Of a stretch of DNA of 64,000 bases, positions 41,953 through 52,769 are shown one piece after another. A program made the position numbers and the translations under genes. The notes below the pieces were generated by a model that was not told where the DNA came from, searched no databases, and saw nothing but the letters and a program-made list of their open reading frames with translations. Location of the stretch: positions 29,501,992 to 29,565,991 of the forward strand of contig OY282560.1 in assembly GCA_958295665.1 (NCBI GenBank), in the 5' to 3' direction. The stretch's first letter is position 1; each line of letters begins with the position of its first letter. The DNA is from Tipula vernalis. Its lineage: Eukaryota; Arthropoda; Insecta; Diptera; Tipulidae.

Positions 41953-42357
41953 GTAAGAAATTTGCATAATAAGTTTCTTAAAATTCCCTGTTCGTAAAAG
42001 AAAGTCGTTTGTTGGCACACCTCCATTTTTTCCGTTTACTTAGAATAAAAGCAATTTAAAGTTTATCAAGTTCTAGTCTGTTCTGAAACGAGATTTTGAA
42101 AAATAAGATTTTGCACAGAAGATTTTGGGCGCAAGGTTTTTGGAAATAATATTTTGTGACACAGTGAAACATGCCCAACCCATTTTTTATTTTACATGGT
42201 GTAGTGCAATTGGGGGAAAATTACACAAACAGGGAAAAATTGTATACTATATTGTCCGGCATGTGTGACTGACTAGGAAAAATTGAGGTGCGGTACAACA
42301 CACGACTTTCTTTTACGAACAGAAAATTTTGAGAAATTTATTATGCAAAATTCTTAC
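41953..42357. repeat. Foldback element with about 80-bp inverted arms
   Basis: Left arm 41953-42032 and right arm 42276-42357 are inverted copies. Landmarks: GTAAGAAATTTGCATAATAA against the reversed GTAAGAATTTTGCATAATAA, and CTGTTCGTAAAAGAAAGTCG, exact in both. The 240-base loop has no coding frame. Target duplication unresolved. Confidence 0.65.
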
Positions 42358-42994
42358 GTCGTTTTCGATTGGGCAAAAAAATTAAACTCGGAATAGCAGA
42401 AATTGATCGATTTTAATTTCTTTTTTTTGCACTGAGGTTAGTCAGGCTTGGTCAATCGAAGGGGTTGGTCAATCGAAAATGACATTACAAATTTATTCTT
42501 TCGTATTTTTTATTTTTTTATCTTTTTTTCAGAAGTTCAGTCCGCGGACGCAATGCTTTTTGAGATATTTGCAAAATAAATTTTCTGGCCCACAGGAGCT
42601 GCCACTTGGTACTGGTTGGCCGATTTTTACTAAAATTCACTGAGACTTCCCAATTTATGATAAAAGCTTAAATACGAAGTTTTAGTCGGATTGGTTAAAC
42701 CATCTGGGCTTTAGAGAAGACAAAGACAGACACTACTTCGAAACCTAATTTTTCGAACTCAGGAGACTCAGGAGGAAAATTTTCATGATTTTACTAACGT
42801 AATGGTATTATGCTACTGGCTATTTTTTCGTCTGTTTAGCAGATGAAAAATCCAAAAGAAGCGCAAAAGGTCAAAATTGAGCAAAATTCTTTTTTCTAGC
42901 AGAAAAGTAGACAATTCTAGCAGAAAAAAATGAAGTTTTAACGTTTGTTTTGTTGTTTCTAATTTTTTTTTTTTTGACTGACAGACTACTAATG
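42358..42994. other. Unassigned stretch
   Basis: No recognisable coding or repeat structure. Confidence 0.35.
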
Positions 42995-43371
42995 TTTTAA
43001 TTTAGAGAATCGAAATGAAGAAAATGTCGAATTGGGAGTAATTGGTGCTGCAAATATCCACACGTTAAATGTTTCGGCATATTTCTTAGACATAAAGGTA
43101 AATCAAAATATCTTTTTGCAGATGATGGGAAACATCAAATTATTTGACTTTTAAAAATAGCGTTTTCCTTCTCTTTCTCACTGTTTATGCCCTAGTCCCG
43201 AATTACGTTTGTATTGCACTTTTTTCAAGCCAGTGCCATAATACCGTGAAAGAAAGTAAAAACCGGCAACGTTATTTATAAAAGTCAAATAATTCGACAA
43301 TGTTTTGATTTACCTCCTTGTTTAAGAAATACGTTCAATTCAACATTTTCTAAGTTTGTTTTCTAAATTAA
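42995..43371. repeat. Inverted-repeat MITE-like element 1 of a cluster of three
   Basis: The left part (TTTAATTTAGAGAATC, GAAAATGTCGAATTGG, TAAATCAAAATATC, TTATTTGACTTTTA) pairs in inverted order with the right part ending TTCTAAATTAAA. The arms run about 150 bases. The edges are approximate and no target duplication was settled because element 2 abuts it. Confidence 0.5.
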
Positions 43372-43826
43372 AGCTGTGTTTCTTATTTCTGATCTAATCA
43401 ATCTGATTGATCTGAGTACTAAAACGTTGTTTCTTATTTCAGGTCAGATCGATCTGATCAATTTTTTTGCTGTTTCTTATTTATTTTCAGATTGATTAGA
43501 TTGATTTTTTTGATTTGTAAAAATATTCCGATTTCTCAGATTAGTTTTAGTTTAGCTAACTTCATGTAATTCAAATACATACATTACCGCATAGAGAACT
43601 GTCTTCTCATCACTTATTTTTTTTTTTGCAAACGTTATTAAAATGGAAATAGAAGGAAATTTTAATTATTATGTGATCGAAGGTAAATAATTTTATTAAA
43701 TTTTGAAAAAAATATTTTTTGATCTAAAAAATCTGAACCCTGTTTCTTATTTCAGATCGACCAAATCAATCTGATTTCAGATTTCAAAATCTGCTCGATC
43801 TACGGATTTAAATAAGAAACACAGCA
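43372..43826. repeat. MITE-like element 2, 16-bp perfect terminal repeats
   Basis: GCTGTGTTTCTTATTT at 43373-43388 is the exact reverse complement of 43810-43825. TTTCTTATTTCAGATCGA-type units recur inside it. With one more base on each side, the flanks read TAA on both sides, which would be a TWA target. No coding capacity. Confidence 0.65.
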
Positions 43827-43849
43827 TAAAACAGTAAAGTAGTCTGTTA

Positions 43850-44256
43850 AGTCTCGTTCTCATTAGTCAAGTTGCTTGATTTTAAATACTTGAATTGAAG
43901 TTACTTGAACCTACTTGACCAATATGAAAGTATTATTTTGCTTGACTTCAAGTTTCAAGTAAAGTATAGGACCTTTCAACTTTTGTATTCAAGTTGAGTC
44001 GTTTGATATGAGTCGCATTATAAAATTTAGTATTGTAGAAAGTACTTTATCGAAATAGTGAAGTTAAAATTTTTGACATCTATACAAATGAAGTGGAGTA
44101 GTGCAGAAATGAGGTTTTGTGGAATAACGATTTAACTTTTCTATTTAAATTTGACTTTTCCAACTCATTCGACGACATTTTAAATAACTACTAATTGATT
44201 AAGTTTACTTGAATTATTTGAACACAAACTTGTGATTGGCTAATGAGAACGAGACT
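43850..44256. repeat. MITE 3, Harbinger-like, TTA target duplication
   Basis: AGTCTCGTTCTCATTAG at 43850-43866 and its exact reverse complement ending at 44256; TTA on both sides (43847-43849, 44257-44259). 407 bases, interior rich in CTTGAA/CAAGTT units that also pair with each other. Non-coding. Confidence 0.75.
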
Positions 44257-44259
44257 TTA

Positions 44260-46069
44260 GTCTAAAAAAAGTGGAAACGTAAAAAAAAAATTCATTCTTT
44301 TTCAGCTACAAAACGACCCAAAAGATCGGTATATTTTTAACTGTCACTTTTTCTTGGGATTTTTTCGGAGTTTGTTTGACAACTGAAAATTATTTATTAA
44401 AAATCCATCAACAACCTCAATCAGTCTTTCGTTAATTAGATTTTTTTAGCGACTGAAAAAGTTCGAAGAAAATCCCCATATCATAATAGCGTTACGGAAA
44501 AACTATAAAATTGGACGCCATTTTAAACTACAGGGGACGAGGCTTCATGGCACATACTTCAAAACTGTCGACAATAACTTTTTCGTTAATTTTGCAACAG
44601 AAGAAAACAATAACATTGTTGAAAAGTTGAAGAGCGTTCAGTCAGTCTACAAGCATGTTTACCTTTAAATTTGGGGTGTCCAATTAATTTTTTTATAACA
44701 GAATTGCATGATAATATTAATTACAATGTACCTACTACAAACACTTTAAAGTATTTTTAAGAATGATTATTAGTTTTATAACAAAATTAATTATAAAGAT
44801 TCCAAGAAATTGATAAATCGAATTGTCGCAAAAAATGTCGAGATTTATAATGGACACGTTCATAGTTTAAAAATAAAAATACTATCAACTAAAGGCATCA
44901 ACAATTATGACAGGACAAATTGATTTTGAAATCTATCGGTAGTAGGTCACTTACATAATATGAAGTATTTTTAGATAAAATTTTGGTTGCAAAAATTGAT
45001 TTAGTAGGTAACGTGATAAGCAGAAGATTTTATAAATCGATAAAATATTATCAATGGAATATGTATACACACAACATAATGAAATACGATAGTGTTGTTG
45101 ACACTAGATTTCACACTTTTTTATCGTATTCTTTTAAATTATTTATATTGTAATTGCTTCAATAACACATGTGTAATTCAGTTTGTATTGTAGTACCTAC
45201 ATTGTAATGTACATTGCTTGAAATCCGCTTGACTGCAATGTAACCTGGAAATGAGCCTTACATGAATAGTTAATGCTACACATATAGTTTTTTGAAGTAC
45301 TCATCCCTCCACCAAAAAAAAAATAAAATATAAAACATACACTACCATCATATTTCCAACAATAAAAATCCCCAAAAATGTAAAATAACGTGCTCCATTA
45401 GAAAGGAAGAACTCATTAAATTTTTGTTAACTACAATATGAAAACAAAAAGAACCTATACAATTTCTTGTCATCCTTGCGCAGAAGGACCAATGCTAAGC
45501 GCGGCTTTGGAGAGTTCTCTATATTAGTATGTGAGTAATTATTAAAAAACATAAATTTTTCAAAAATGTTCCAATTTCTATGAATGTTAAAATTTCAAAG
45601 AATCGTCAAAACGGGGGTTTTGGGGCGGCGGCCCCCATGGTATAAAACGAATTAAAATAATATTTCAAAAACTTGATATTATCCTAAGCCGATGTGTCAT
45701 TATAGGAAACGGGATGTGCGTGGATTTTAGAATGCGGGATTACTTACCCAGCCCGTGGAAACCAACCCTTAAGGAGTGTGAAAATTTAATAAAACTAATA
45801 CAAATCAGATTTGTAATAAAGTAGAATTAGGGTGAAGTATGCAACAATTGAAGGAAAAATAAATTTTATGCGTTTCTGCTGCAATGTAACAACCCCAAAA
45901 GGGGGATGGAATTTTCAAAAATCTTAAACATTAGAATTTTTTGTTTTATTTTCTGCATTGCACATTAAAGGTACAATAATTGTGATAAATTTTATTTCCA
46001 ATGGGCGTGGAACCTTAAAAAATGTATATAAATTAAAATTTGTTTCGTCAGTTTTATACATACTATATA
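44260..46069. other. Unassigned region, about 1.8 kb
   Basis: AT-rich; only short frames without motifs and no paired repeats seen. It may contain non-autonomous Helitron or LINE sequence too diverged to identify. Confidence 0.35.
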
Positions 46070-46690
46070 CTAGCCGCTCGCTATGCCTGAGAAATACTAT
46101 AAAGTTTGCTCTATTGACAAATAGATGGCACTTTTTTTACTAGGCATCATTTCCATTTTCAAGTCGATTTGAAATCAGCAGTCGATCAGCAACTTTCAGT
46201 GATTGTTTTTGGGCTTTGTTGATTGTGATTGCGAAAGGAAGGTGAACTGGAAACTGTATATAGTCGCTTGAATTCGATGGACAAATGTTCTCCTTTACTT
46301 TTACCAGTTTTTCATATAAAGTCGCGTTCCGTTGTACAATTTCAGCGGATCTACATTACCAAGATGCCTTATTGGTGAACAAACTTTCCAAAATGTTTGT
46401 TTTCTCTGCTGGAATTACTACTCTGTGATTGGTCTCCTTATCCTCATTGCCCATGAAGCAAATTTGTAAAAATTTGGAGTTGTTGTCAAGTAGAGATAGA
46501 ATTGAATCGACTTTATGGTAATCTTTTCTTGTGATTTAAATGTTGGCATTAAATCTCTGTCGGTAACAACATATAATGTTCGAAAAGATATTATTTGGAA
46601 GCATGAGTTGTACTGTCGAATGTTTTGTAGAAAATGTTTGAATAACTCATTAGTTCAGATGGTACAGGTGACTCAGCCAGAGGTGGCAAA
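46070..46690 (-). pseudogene. Helitron helicase C-terminal remnant and candidate 3' end
   Basis: The minus strand carries FPVHLPFAITINKAQKQSL (46190-46255), the late helicase motif of Helitron/Pif1-type proteins (usually FPVRLAFAMTINKAQGQS). About 60 bases upstream, in another frame, is LYNGTRLYMKNW (usually LCNGTRL). Further upstream text is weak. Downstream, the minus strand ends GCGAGCGGCTAG followed by T at 46070, matching the CTRR-T rule for Helitron 3' ends with a small GC-rich dyad before it. Several stops and frame breaks. The protein call is fair; the end call is tentative. Confidence 0.6.
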
Positions 46691-47289
46691 TTGACTTTCA
46701 TATTCAAACAAATATTATCAATTTACCGGCTCTCCATCTTTCTCTCTATCAATCAATTATCCCCAATATTTGTGGAATTTTAGCCATGCTTATATGGATG
46801 AATAATATATTATTTCATGATCAATGAATTATTTGCAGCAAGGCATAGAAAAAACACACAACGCTTAAATGATTCAGACGTTATTGGTATGATTATACGC
46901 AAAAATCCAAACACACGTCAAGCATCGCTTACATCAAAACGATGAAATTATTTTAAATTTGTTAAGAAAAATTGTGGCCTTGCATGTAGGCTTATAGGTA
47001 CAAGGGCCAATATTGACTCTTCGCCGTGAAAACCGTGATTTTCATGAATTGTGGAAGTTCTATGGCCGATACTGACTAAAGTGTAATATGCACAAACACC
47101 AATCTTGGGCAGTATATTAACTACACTTTGTTTTAGTTTACATCTAAGTAAAAGGTGGAATTTCTGGAAATCGCCCATATTCCCTATTTAAATAACGACG
47201 ATTTTCATAAATTGTGGAGGTTCTATGGCCGATTCTGGCCAATTTAACTATTTTCACCATGAAGACGAACTATTTTAAACCATGAAGCG
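46691..47289. other. Unassigned stretch with a short direct repeat
   Basis: AATTGTGGAGGTTCTATGGC-like strings occur at about 47040-47075 and 47216-47250 in direct orientation, roughly 176 bases apart. Nothing else is recognised. Confidence 0.4.
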
Positions 47290-48260
47290 GTATCCGTCTG
47301 TCATACATTTAGGTGATACCTTATGGGGACGTGACCGTTGAGGAATCTGGTTAGTAGCCTCAACTCAGGATTCCTAAGCTCCATATACGCCTTTACCCTG
47401 ACCTACGAAGGTCATATAAATCTCTTCGCCTATCGTAGACATGGAATTCTGCACCATTCTGAGTATCTGACAGGCCCAGAAAGCCGTGGAGGCTCTATTT
47501 TGAACTTTCAATACACATGGTACAGTATTAGCGCAAGCTTTTCCTCCTCTTAAAAGTAACTACGACGGTTTTGATTAGATTGACTCTAAGTCCTTCCTGG
47601 TCACACCACTGCCATATTATATTTAATGCATTTTGCATAAAATCAGAGATGATCACTTCAAACTTGCCTCTGATTAGGATAGCCACATCATCTGCATAGC
47701 TCTGGGCATCATACCTATGGCTATCCAGAATGAGCAGTATAGTCTGCCGCTTTGGGGACAATACTTTACGGCCCTGATGGTCACTGACTCGCCACCTAAT
47801 TTGGCTGTAATCCGAAGATGTTTCAGCATGTAGCGCGTTCATATCGCAGTCTATCAGGTAGGCCAGCTAAGAGTCATTACGCTTGTAATGAGCTAAGAGT
47901 CAACTAACTTCAAGAGGAGGTGTGATCTCTGAGTATCTAGGAAAGTAGGCGGAGGTCATTGTAGCCTCCTATTTGCCTGTTTCCCTCTGGACCTCCACCA
48001 TCACTGTCACCAAGATTTGGTATACCGCTAATTTGGTTACCTATCGCCCATGGTCCAAGACCCCTTTGCATGATGCAGGTTTATCTGTAGGCAGATTAGC
48101 CATCAATTAACTGGGCCAATGTCCTTCAACTCCTTTCCACTGCCCTCCGATGCCTAACTGCCTCCAGGCCGCACCAGCGCGGAGGACCCCTGCGGGGCTA
48201 CCACCCGTGCACTACCTAACGTCTTTTTCTCCCTATATCGCCTTCTCCGTAACTGCCTCT
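47290..48260 (-). pseudogene. I-type LINE fragment, RT with YADD and C-terminal scrap
   Basis: The minus-strand frame 47842-47528 holds an RT core: RRQTILLILDSHRYDAQ, then SYADDVAILIRGKFEVIISD (catalytic Asp pair), NALNIIWQWCDQEGLRVNLI and VVTFKRRKSL. Downstream (47290-47520) the frames are broken, with CMTDGYRF near 47300 matching the C-terminal CTTDGCRF of the copy at 40496-40770. Upstream 47850-48260 is more GC-rich and contains CCCCTGCGGGG, probably also LINE but not readable as protein. Confidence 0.65.
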
Positions 48261-49184
48261 CGTCTTACATAGCTTGATTTTTGTAATATTCTTCCTTGGT
48301 GTAGAAGCACGCTAGATGTGTGTGAGCAGAATTAGAATGTCAAGTCTCCAAATTGTTAATTTACAATAGCCTACAGTTTTGATAACATTTTTATCAATTC
48401 ATCATTCACAAGATAACAATCTACGTGCTTTCAAAAAAATTGTCTTGGAAACGTTTTCTTTAGAATTTGTTGTTGTTTTTTTTTAAATTCCTACCATTAT
48501 CTTTAAATCATCCCCGCGACCGATTGAAGTGGTTGGTTTTATTATTAAAAAAAACGCGATTCATTCGCATATTTTACGCAAATAGCTACTCTTTATTACT
48601 GGTAGATAACATTAATTGTTTCTTCTTTATCAATTTAGTTTTCGTGACGTTTTCTGTGAATTATCAAGTATACGGCACGTCGCTCAAATGATAACGTCGC
48701 GTCGAATAACCATAACAAGACTTGCTTATCTTTGTTGTTGCGGTGTGCATATTTTGTTACAGGTGCTGTCCATGTAAAAATATTCATTATCACCAATTAT
48801 TATTTAAGTAAGCGTCATCAAAGTACATACATACATCAATTATACTTCATTTCTGCATGAATTCGGTCTTACGAATAGTTTAGCTTAACTGCACTGCTTG
48901 CATGTTGATTGTTCGCATGTCTTGTATTGTCCAACAGTTAAACTTATTTTAACTCAAACTACATTTTTGTTTCATTTTTCTAGATTTCTTTGGACATTTT
49001 GTGATATACTCGTATACTTCTTTAAAAATTTAAAAAAAAAGCAAGACAATCCACCTAAACAAGTTCCACAACATAAGATAAGATACACAAACACACTTTA
49101 GTTTAACAAATTAGCTCCTTACCTTGAAATAGATAAGTTAATCAAATCGTAAATTCATAACACGACCTAAATCACGCAATTAAA
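48261..49184 (+). promoter_or_regulatory. ADGF upstream region with GATA-type motifs
   Basis: No coding frame. Strings fitting the GATA-factor site are seen at 49074-49085 (TAAGATAAGATA) and 49131-49136 (AGATAA), with CTTATCTTT near 48724 and AAGATAAC near 48411. The leader and start site cannot be placed from sequence alone. Confidence 0.35.
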
Positions 49185-50948
49185 ATGATTTTTAAGTTTA
49201 TAGCAATTGTATTTATATTTAGTCATATTTCAACTGTGGCACACGCAGCAAGTCGTTTCCATCATAATCATCTCTTCAAGATACATAATTTAAGTTTGCG
49301 AAATCCCAAAACAAGTATGGCAACGCGTCCATCAATCGATGATTATTTACGTCAGCGCAATGAGGTAATCGATAAGCAATTGAATCGATCACTTGGTTCC
49401 GATATTGTGCTCACAGAAAAAGAACAAATTGCCAATGAAATTGTAATGAATTTAAAAGTGAACGAATTTAAGCTAGGCTTTGAGAATCCACGATCATTTT
49501 TACCATCGCGTCATTATTTCGAAGTAATCAAACAAATCGAATCAACAGATTTATTTAAAATCATTAAGAAAATGCCTAAAGGTGCGATATTACATGCGCA
49601 CGATATGGCGCTCGTATCAACCGATTATGTTGTTTCGCTTACGTATCGTGAAAATTTGTGGCAATGCTCGAACGTTACGAATGCGTTACAAATAAAAAGT
49701 TTATTATTCTCTTTGGACAAACCTGAAGAAGTGCCTGTAGAAAATTGTGAATGGAAACTTGTGTCGGCGGCAAGGGCAGAAATTGGAAGCATAATCTACG
49801 ATAGTGAAATTCGACAATTATTTACATTGTACACGTCAGATCCACTCCACAAATACAAAGATATAAACGCAGTGTGGCAGAAATTTGATCAACTTTTTGC
49901 AATTATTAGTCCATTTATTACGTACGAACCGGTATGGAAAGATTATTTTAGACAATCGCTTAAAGAATTTTATGAAGATGGTGTTCAGTATTTGGAATTT
50001 AGAGGAGTCCTTCCTGATGTGAGTATATATATATATATTTAGTGTTGACTAAAACGTGTTATGTAATTTTTGTAATTGTCCACACAGGTTTACAATCTTG
50101 AGGGAAAAAAGTTTTCTAAATCGGAAATCGTTGGAATGTACAAAGAAATTGCCCACGAATTTAAAGAACAACATCCTGATTTTATTGGTGTTAAATTTGT
50201 TTATGCCCCTGTAAAATTTGTTGATGATGCTGGATTTTTAGTGTACTTAGAAGAACTTCGGACTCTATTGGTAAACAATCATTAATTTATTTCACCATCC
50301 AATCAAAATCTTGATTTATGTATTTATTTGCCTTTATAGAGTGACTTCCCAACATTTGTTGCCGGATTTGATTTGGTTGGCCAAGAAGATTTGGGCCGAC
50401 CACTAATAGAATTTGCCGAAGAGCTACTGAAACTACCCGAAGATGTACAATTTTTTTTCCATGCCGGTGAAACTAACTGGTATGGTACAAGAAGTGATGA
50501 AAATTTAATGGATGCCATACTACTGGGGACAAAACGCATTGGTCACGGATTTGCATTGGTAAAACATCCCGAATTACTAGAATTAGTAAAATCACGAAAT
50601 ATTGCGATCGAAGTTAATCCACTGTCAAATCAAATATTAAAATTGATTGATGATTTTCGTAATCATCCGTGTTCCGTATTTTTTGCGGATAATTATAATG
50701 TTATTATATCATCGGATGATCCATCTTTTTGGGAGGCTGCCCCATTGTCACATGATTTCTATCAAGCATTTTTGGGTATAGCATCACAGCGACAGGATTT
50801 ACGATTACTTAAGAAGTTAGCTTTAAATTCATTGAATTCGAGCGCAATGAATGATGCTGATAAGGTGATTGCGATTGCAAAGTGGACAACGAAATGGAAT
50901 ACATTTATAGATGAGATTGTGTCTGGAACATATAAGAATGACGTTTGA
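49185..50948 (+). CDS. Adgf: Adenosine deaminase-related growth factor (ADGF/ADA2 family), secreted
   Basis: Three exons: 49185-50018, 50088-50270, 50340-50948. Both introns are 69 bases, phase 0, with GTGAGT or GTAAAC donors and CACAG or TATAG acceptors. The product is 541 residues, normal for the family. Signal peptide 1-21 (cut after AHA). An ADGF N-terminal region follows, then the ADA core. GAILHAHDMA gives zinc ligands His137 and His139. The putative receptor-binding insert holds Cys161 and Cys188, a likely disulfide. HAGE (His380, Glu383), GHG (His408), NPLSN and SSDDP (Asp465, Asp466) complete the zinc and catalytic set. N-glycosylation sites include Asn35, Asn67, Asn163 and Asn505. 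It deaminates extracellular adenosine to inosine, which in flies limits adenosine signalling and supports cell growth; that role is from the family. All key residues are present. Which ADGF paralogue it is cannot be told. The start is the only Met giving a signal peptide. Confidence 0.95.
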
Positions 50949-50994
50949 ATTGTGGATGTAGCGGTGCTATCATCTATTTTGTAAGAGATTACTA

Positions 50995-51000
50995 AATATA
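50995..51000 (+). other. Candidate poly(A) signal of ADGF (variant)
   Basis: AATATA, a variant signal, 47 bases after the stop. No perfect AATAAA lies within the next 100 bases. Confidence 0.35.
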
Positions 51001-51949
51001 ATTTATGATGAGTTTTAATCGGACGTTTTATTTGTTGATATACCTTTAATTTCTACACAATTGGGGTTTTATTCAATTTTTAACATTTATTAATACAGGG
51101 TGAATCACTCAAGTTGACACAACTGATTTAGGATTTGGTTGTCGAATATTCAGTTATCAACTTTAATGATATTTATATTTTGTTTTTTACAATATATATT
51201 TGGCTAACAAATTTTTTTTTAGTATTTTGAGGACAGTACAACCGCAGTAAATTAGCAAAGGCAAAAATTATTTTCATTAAAATTTTCTTTGTGATCAGAA
51301 GAAGTAGGAACGTTTGTTGGGAAAAGATGAAAACCACGTAAAATTTGATTATTTCCGATATTTCTAGGTAGTATTACCCATATGTAATTAAATGAAATTT
51401 ATGAAGATTGTGGATATTAAACAATCAATACCATCACCATCAACGAAAACACCTATCCAACTAGCCAGAAGCCAAAAAACAATTTAATGTTGTGAGGAGA
51501 ACTCACATGCTGATTTAAGTATTTCGGCAACTGTACTATCATTAAACAATCAATGTTTCGATCAATATTTGTTTGCAATTTCAGCTTTGTTCAGAAATAA
51601 CTCTCGTTTTCGCTCAGAATCACGCTGTAGTGGCCATGATTACAATAGTTGGCGATAACGTGGGAAACTGTGTCATGTAAGAGTCATCAAAAAACTATTC
51701 GCATCCTCAGGTTAGTGGTACATTGAAGAACAGAATTAATTCAAAACTAAATGTTTAGATATCCATAGATATCCATAGACAAAAGCCAATCAAGATCCAT
51801 GAAATGGTGTTTCTGACATTGACAAGTCAATGGTACACGATCCAGTGAAACATAATGTTACACTTCGATTAGAAACACGAGCCGACGTTTAGCACCTTAT
51901 AAATTTTCTATTAAATTGGCTAAAATTGGATGAAACTAACAAAGTTTCC
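51001..51949. other. Intergenic stretch after ADGF
   Basis: AT-rich. The last part may be the 3' end of the LINE that follows, but no tail was identified and no protein is readable. Confidence 0.35.
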
Positions 51950-52740
51950 GCACTCAACACCACATGGTGCAAACCTGAGATTCTATCCCAATTCTGGGCT
52001 AGGACTAATCCTAGGCTAGTCACATACGTTCAAGATGAACCCTAAAACGACTATTACCTGTAAGAATTGGGACCAACTCTTATCCAAACTAAAAGAAGAG
52101 GGAACCGCTGGTTTAGGAACACTTTTTTAAGCGTGACCCAGTTTTGCCAATGAATCACTAATCTCATTACCCTAAATATTACAATGAGCAGGAATCCACA
52201 TACTCATAACTTTATTCCTGTCGCAAAGAAGATTGAAGAAGTATCTACAATTATTGACCAGTTTAGAAACGGTCAAATGATTCTTAAGCGAATTGGGTAC
52301 TAATATTACTAACTGTGCACTGAATGATATTTTTATCTTGTATCAGCAAATTTCTTTGTCTCGATCATACTATGAGTGAGAGCAATCAATTCAACTTGAA
52401 ACACTGTACAGTGCTTACCCGACTGCAGCGAAGACGTTAAGTTTCAAAACCAGCACCAAAATCAGAGAGAGCCACCTGAGAAGGAGAAGATCCAGACACG
52501 CTCAGGAAACAAAATGTCTTACGAGACCCACAAATCCCTAGATGGACAAACCACCGAGAAGGAATCATCCAAATTATTTTCATGTTTAGCAATCTACTAA
52601 GTGAGCTGTAATTGTTCAGAATTTGTTTATGCCCCATAATCGAACCAACAGAGTAGCAGCGCCTATAATGAATTACTACAACTTCGGCAGGAACAAAATG
52701 GTCTCCCATGGCAAGAACTGAAGTTGTGGACATAGCTGCC
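51950..52740 (-). pseudogene. RNase H-bearing LINE: RT-RNase H connection and RNase H
   Basis: Read on the minus strand. 52733-52440 is the segment before RNase H (MSTTSVLAMGDHFVPAEVVV, HKQILNNYSSLSRLLNMK, VALSDFGAGFET). RNase H then follows in scrambled frames at 52100-52440: CTVFQVELIALTHSMIET, with the catalytic Glu, and VCGFLLIVIFR/GNEISDSLAKLG-like text near the end. It belongs with the RT at 54130-54730, from which it is separated by the inserted foldback array. Confidence 0.6.
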
Positions 52741-52769
52741 GTAATAACCCTACAAACAATGCATGTTTA

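Noticed and set aside
48100..48260. A CpG-island-like promoter for ADGF
   Set aside because: The GC-rich patch adjoins a LINE remnant, continues its GC content and is nearly 1 kb from the ADGF start; more simply part of the LINE.
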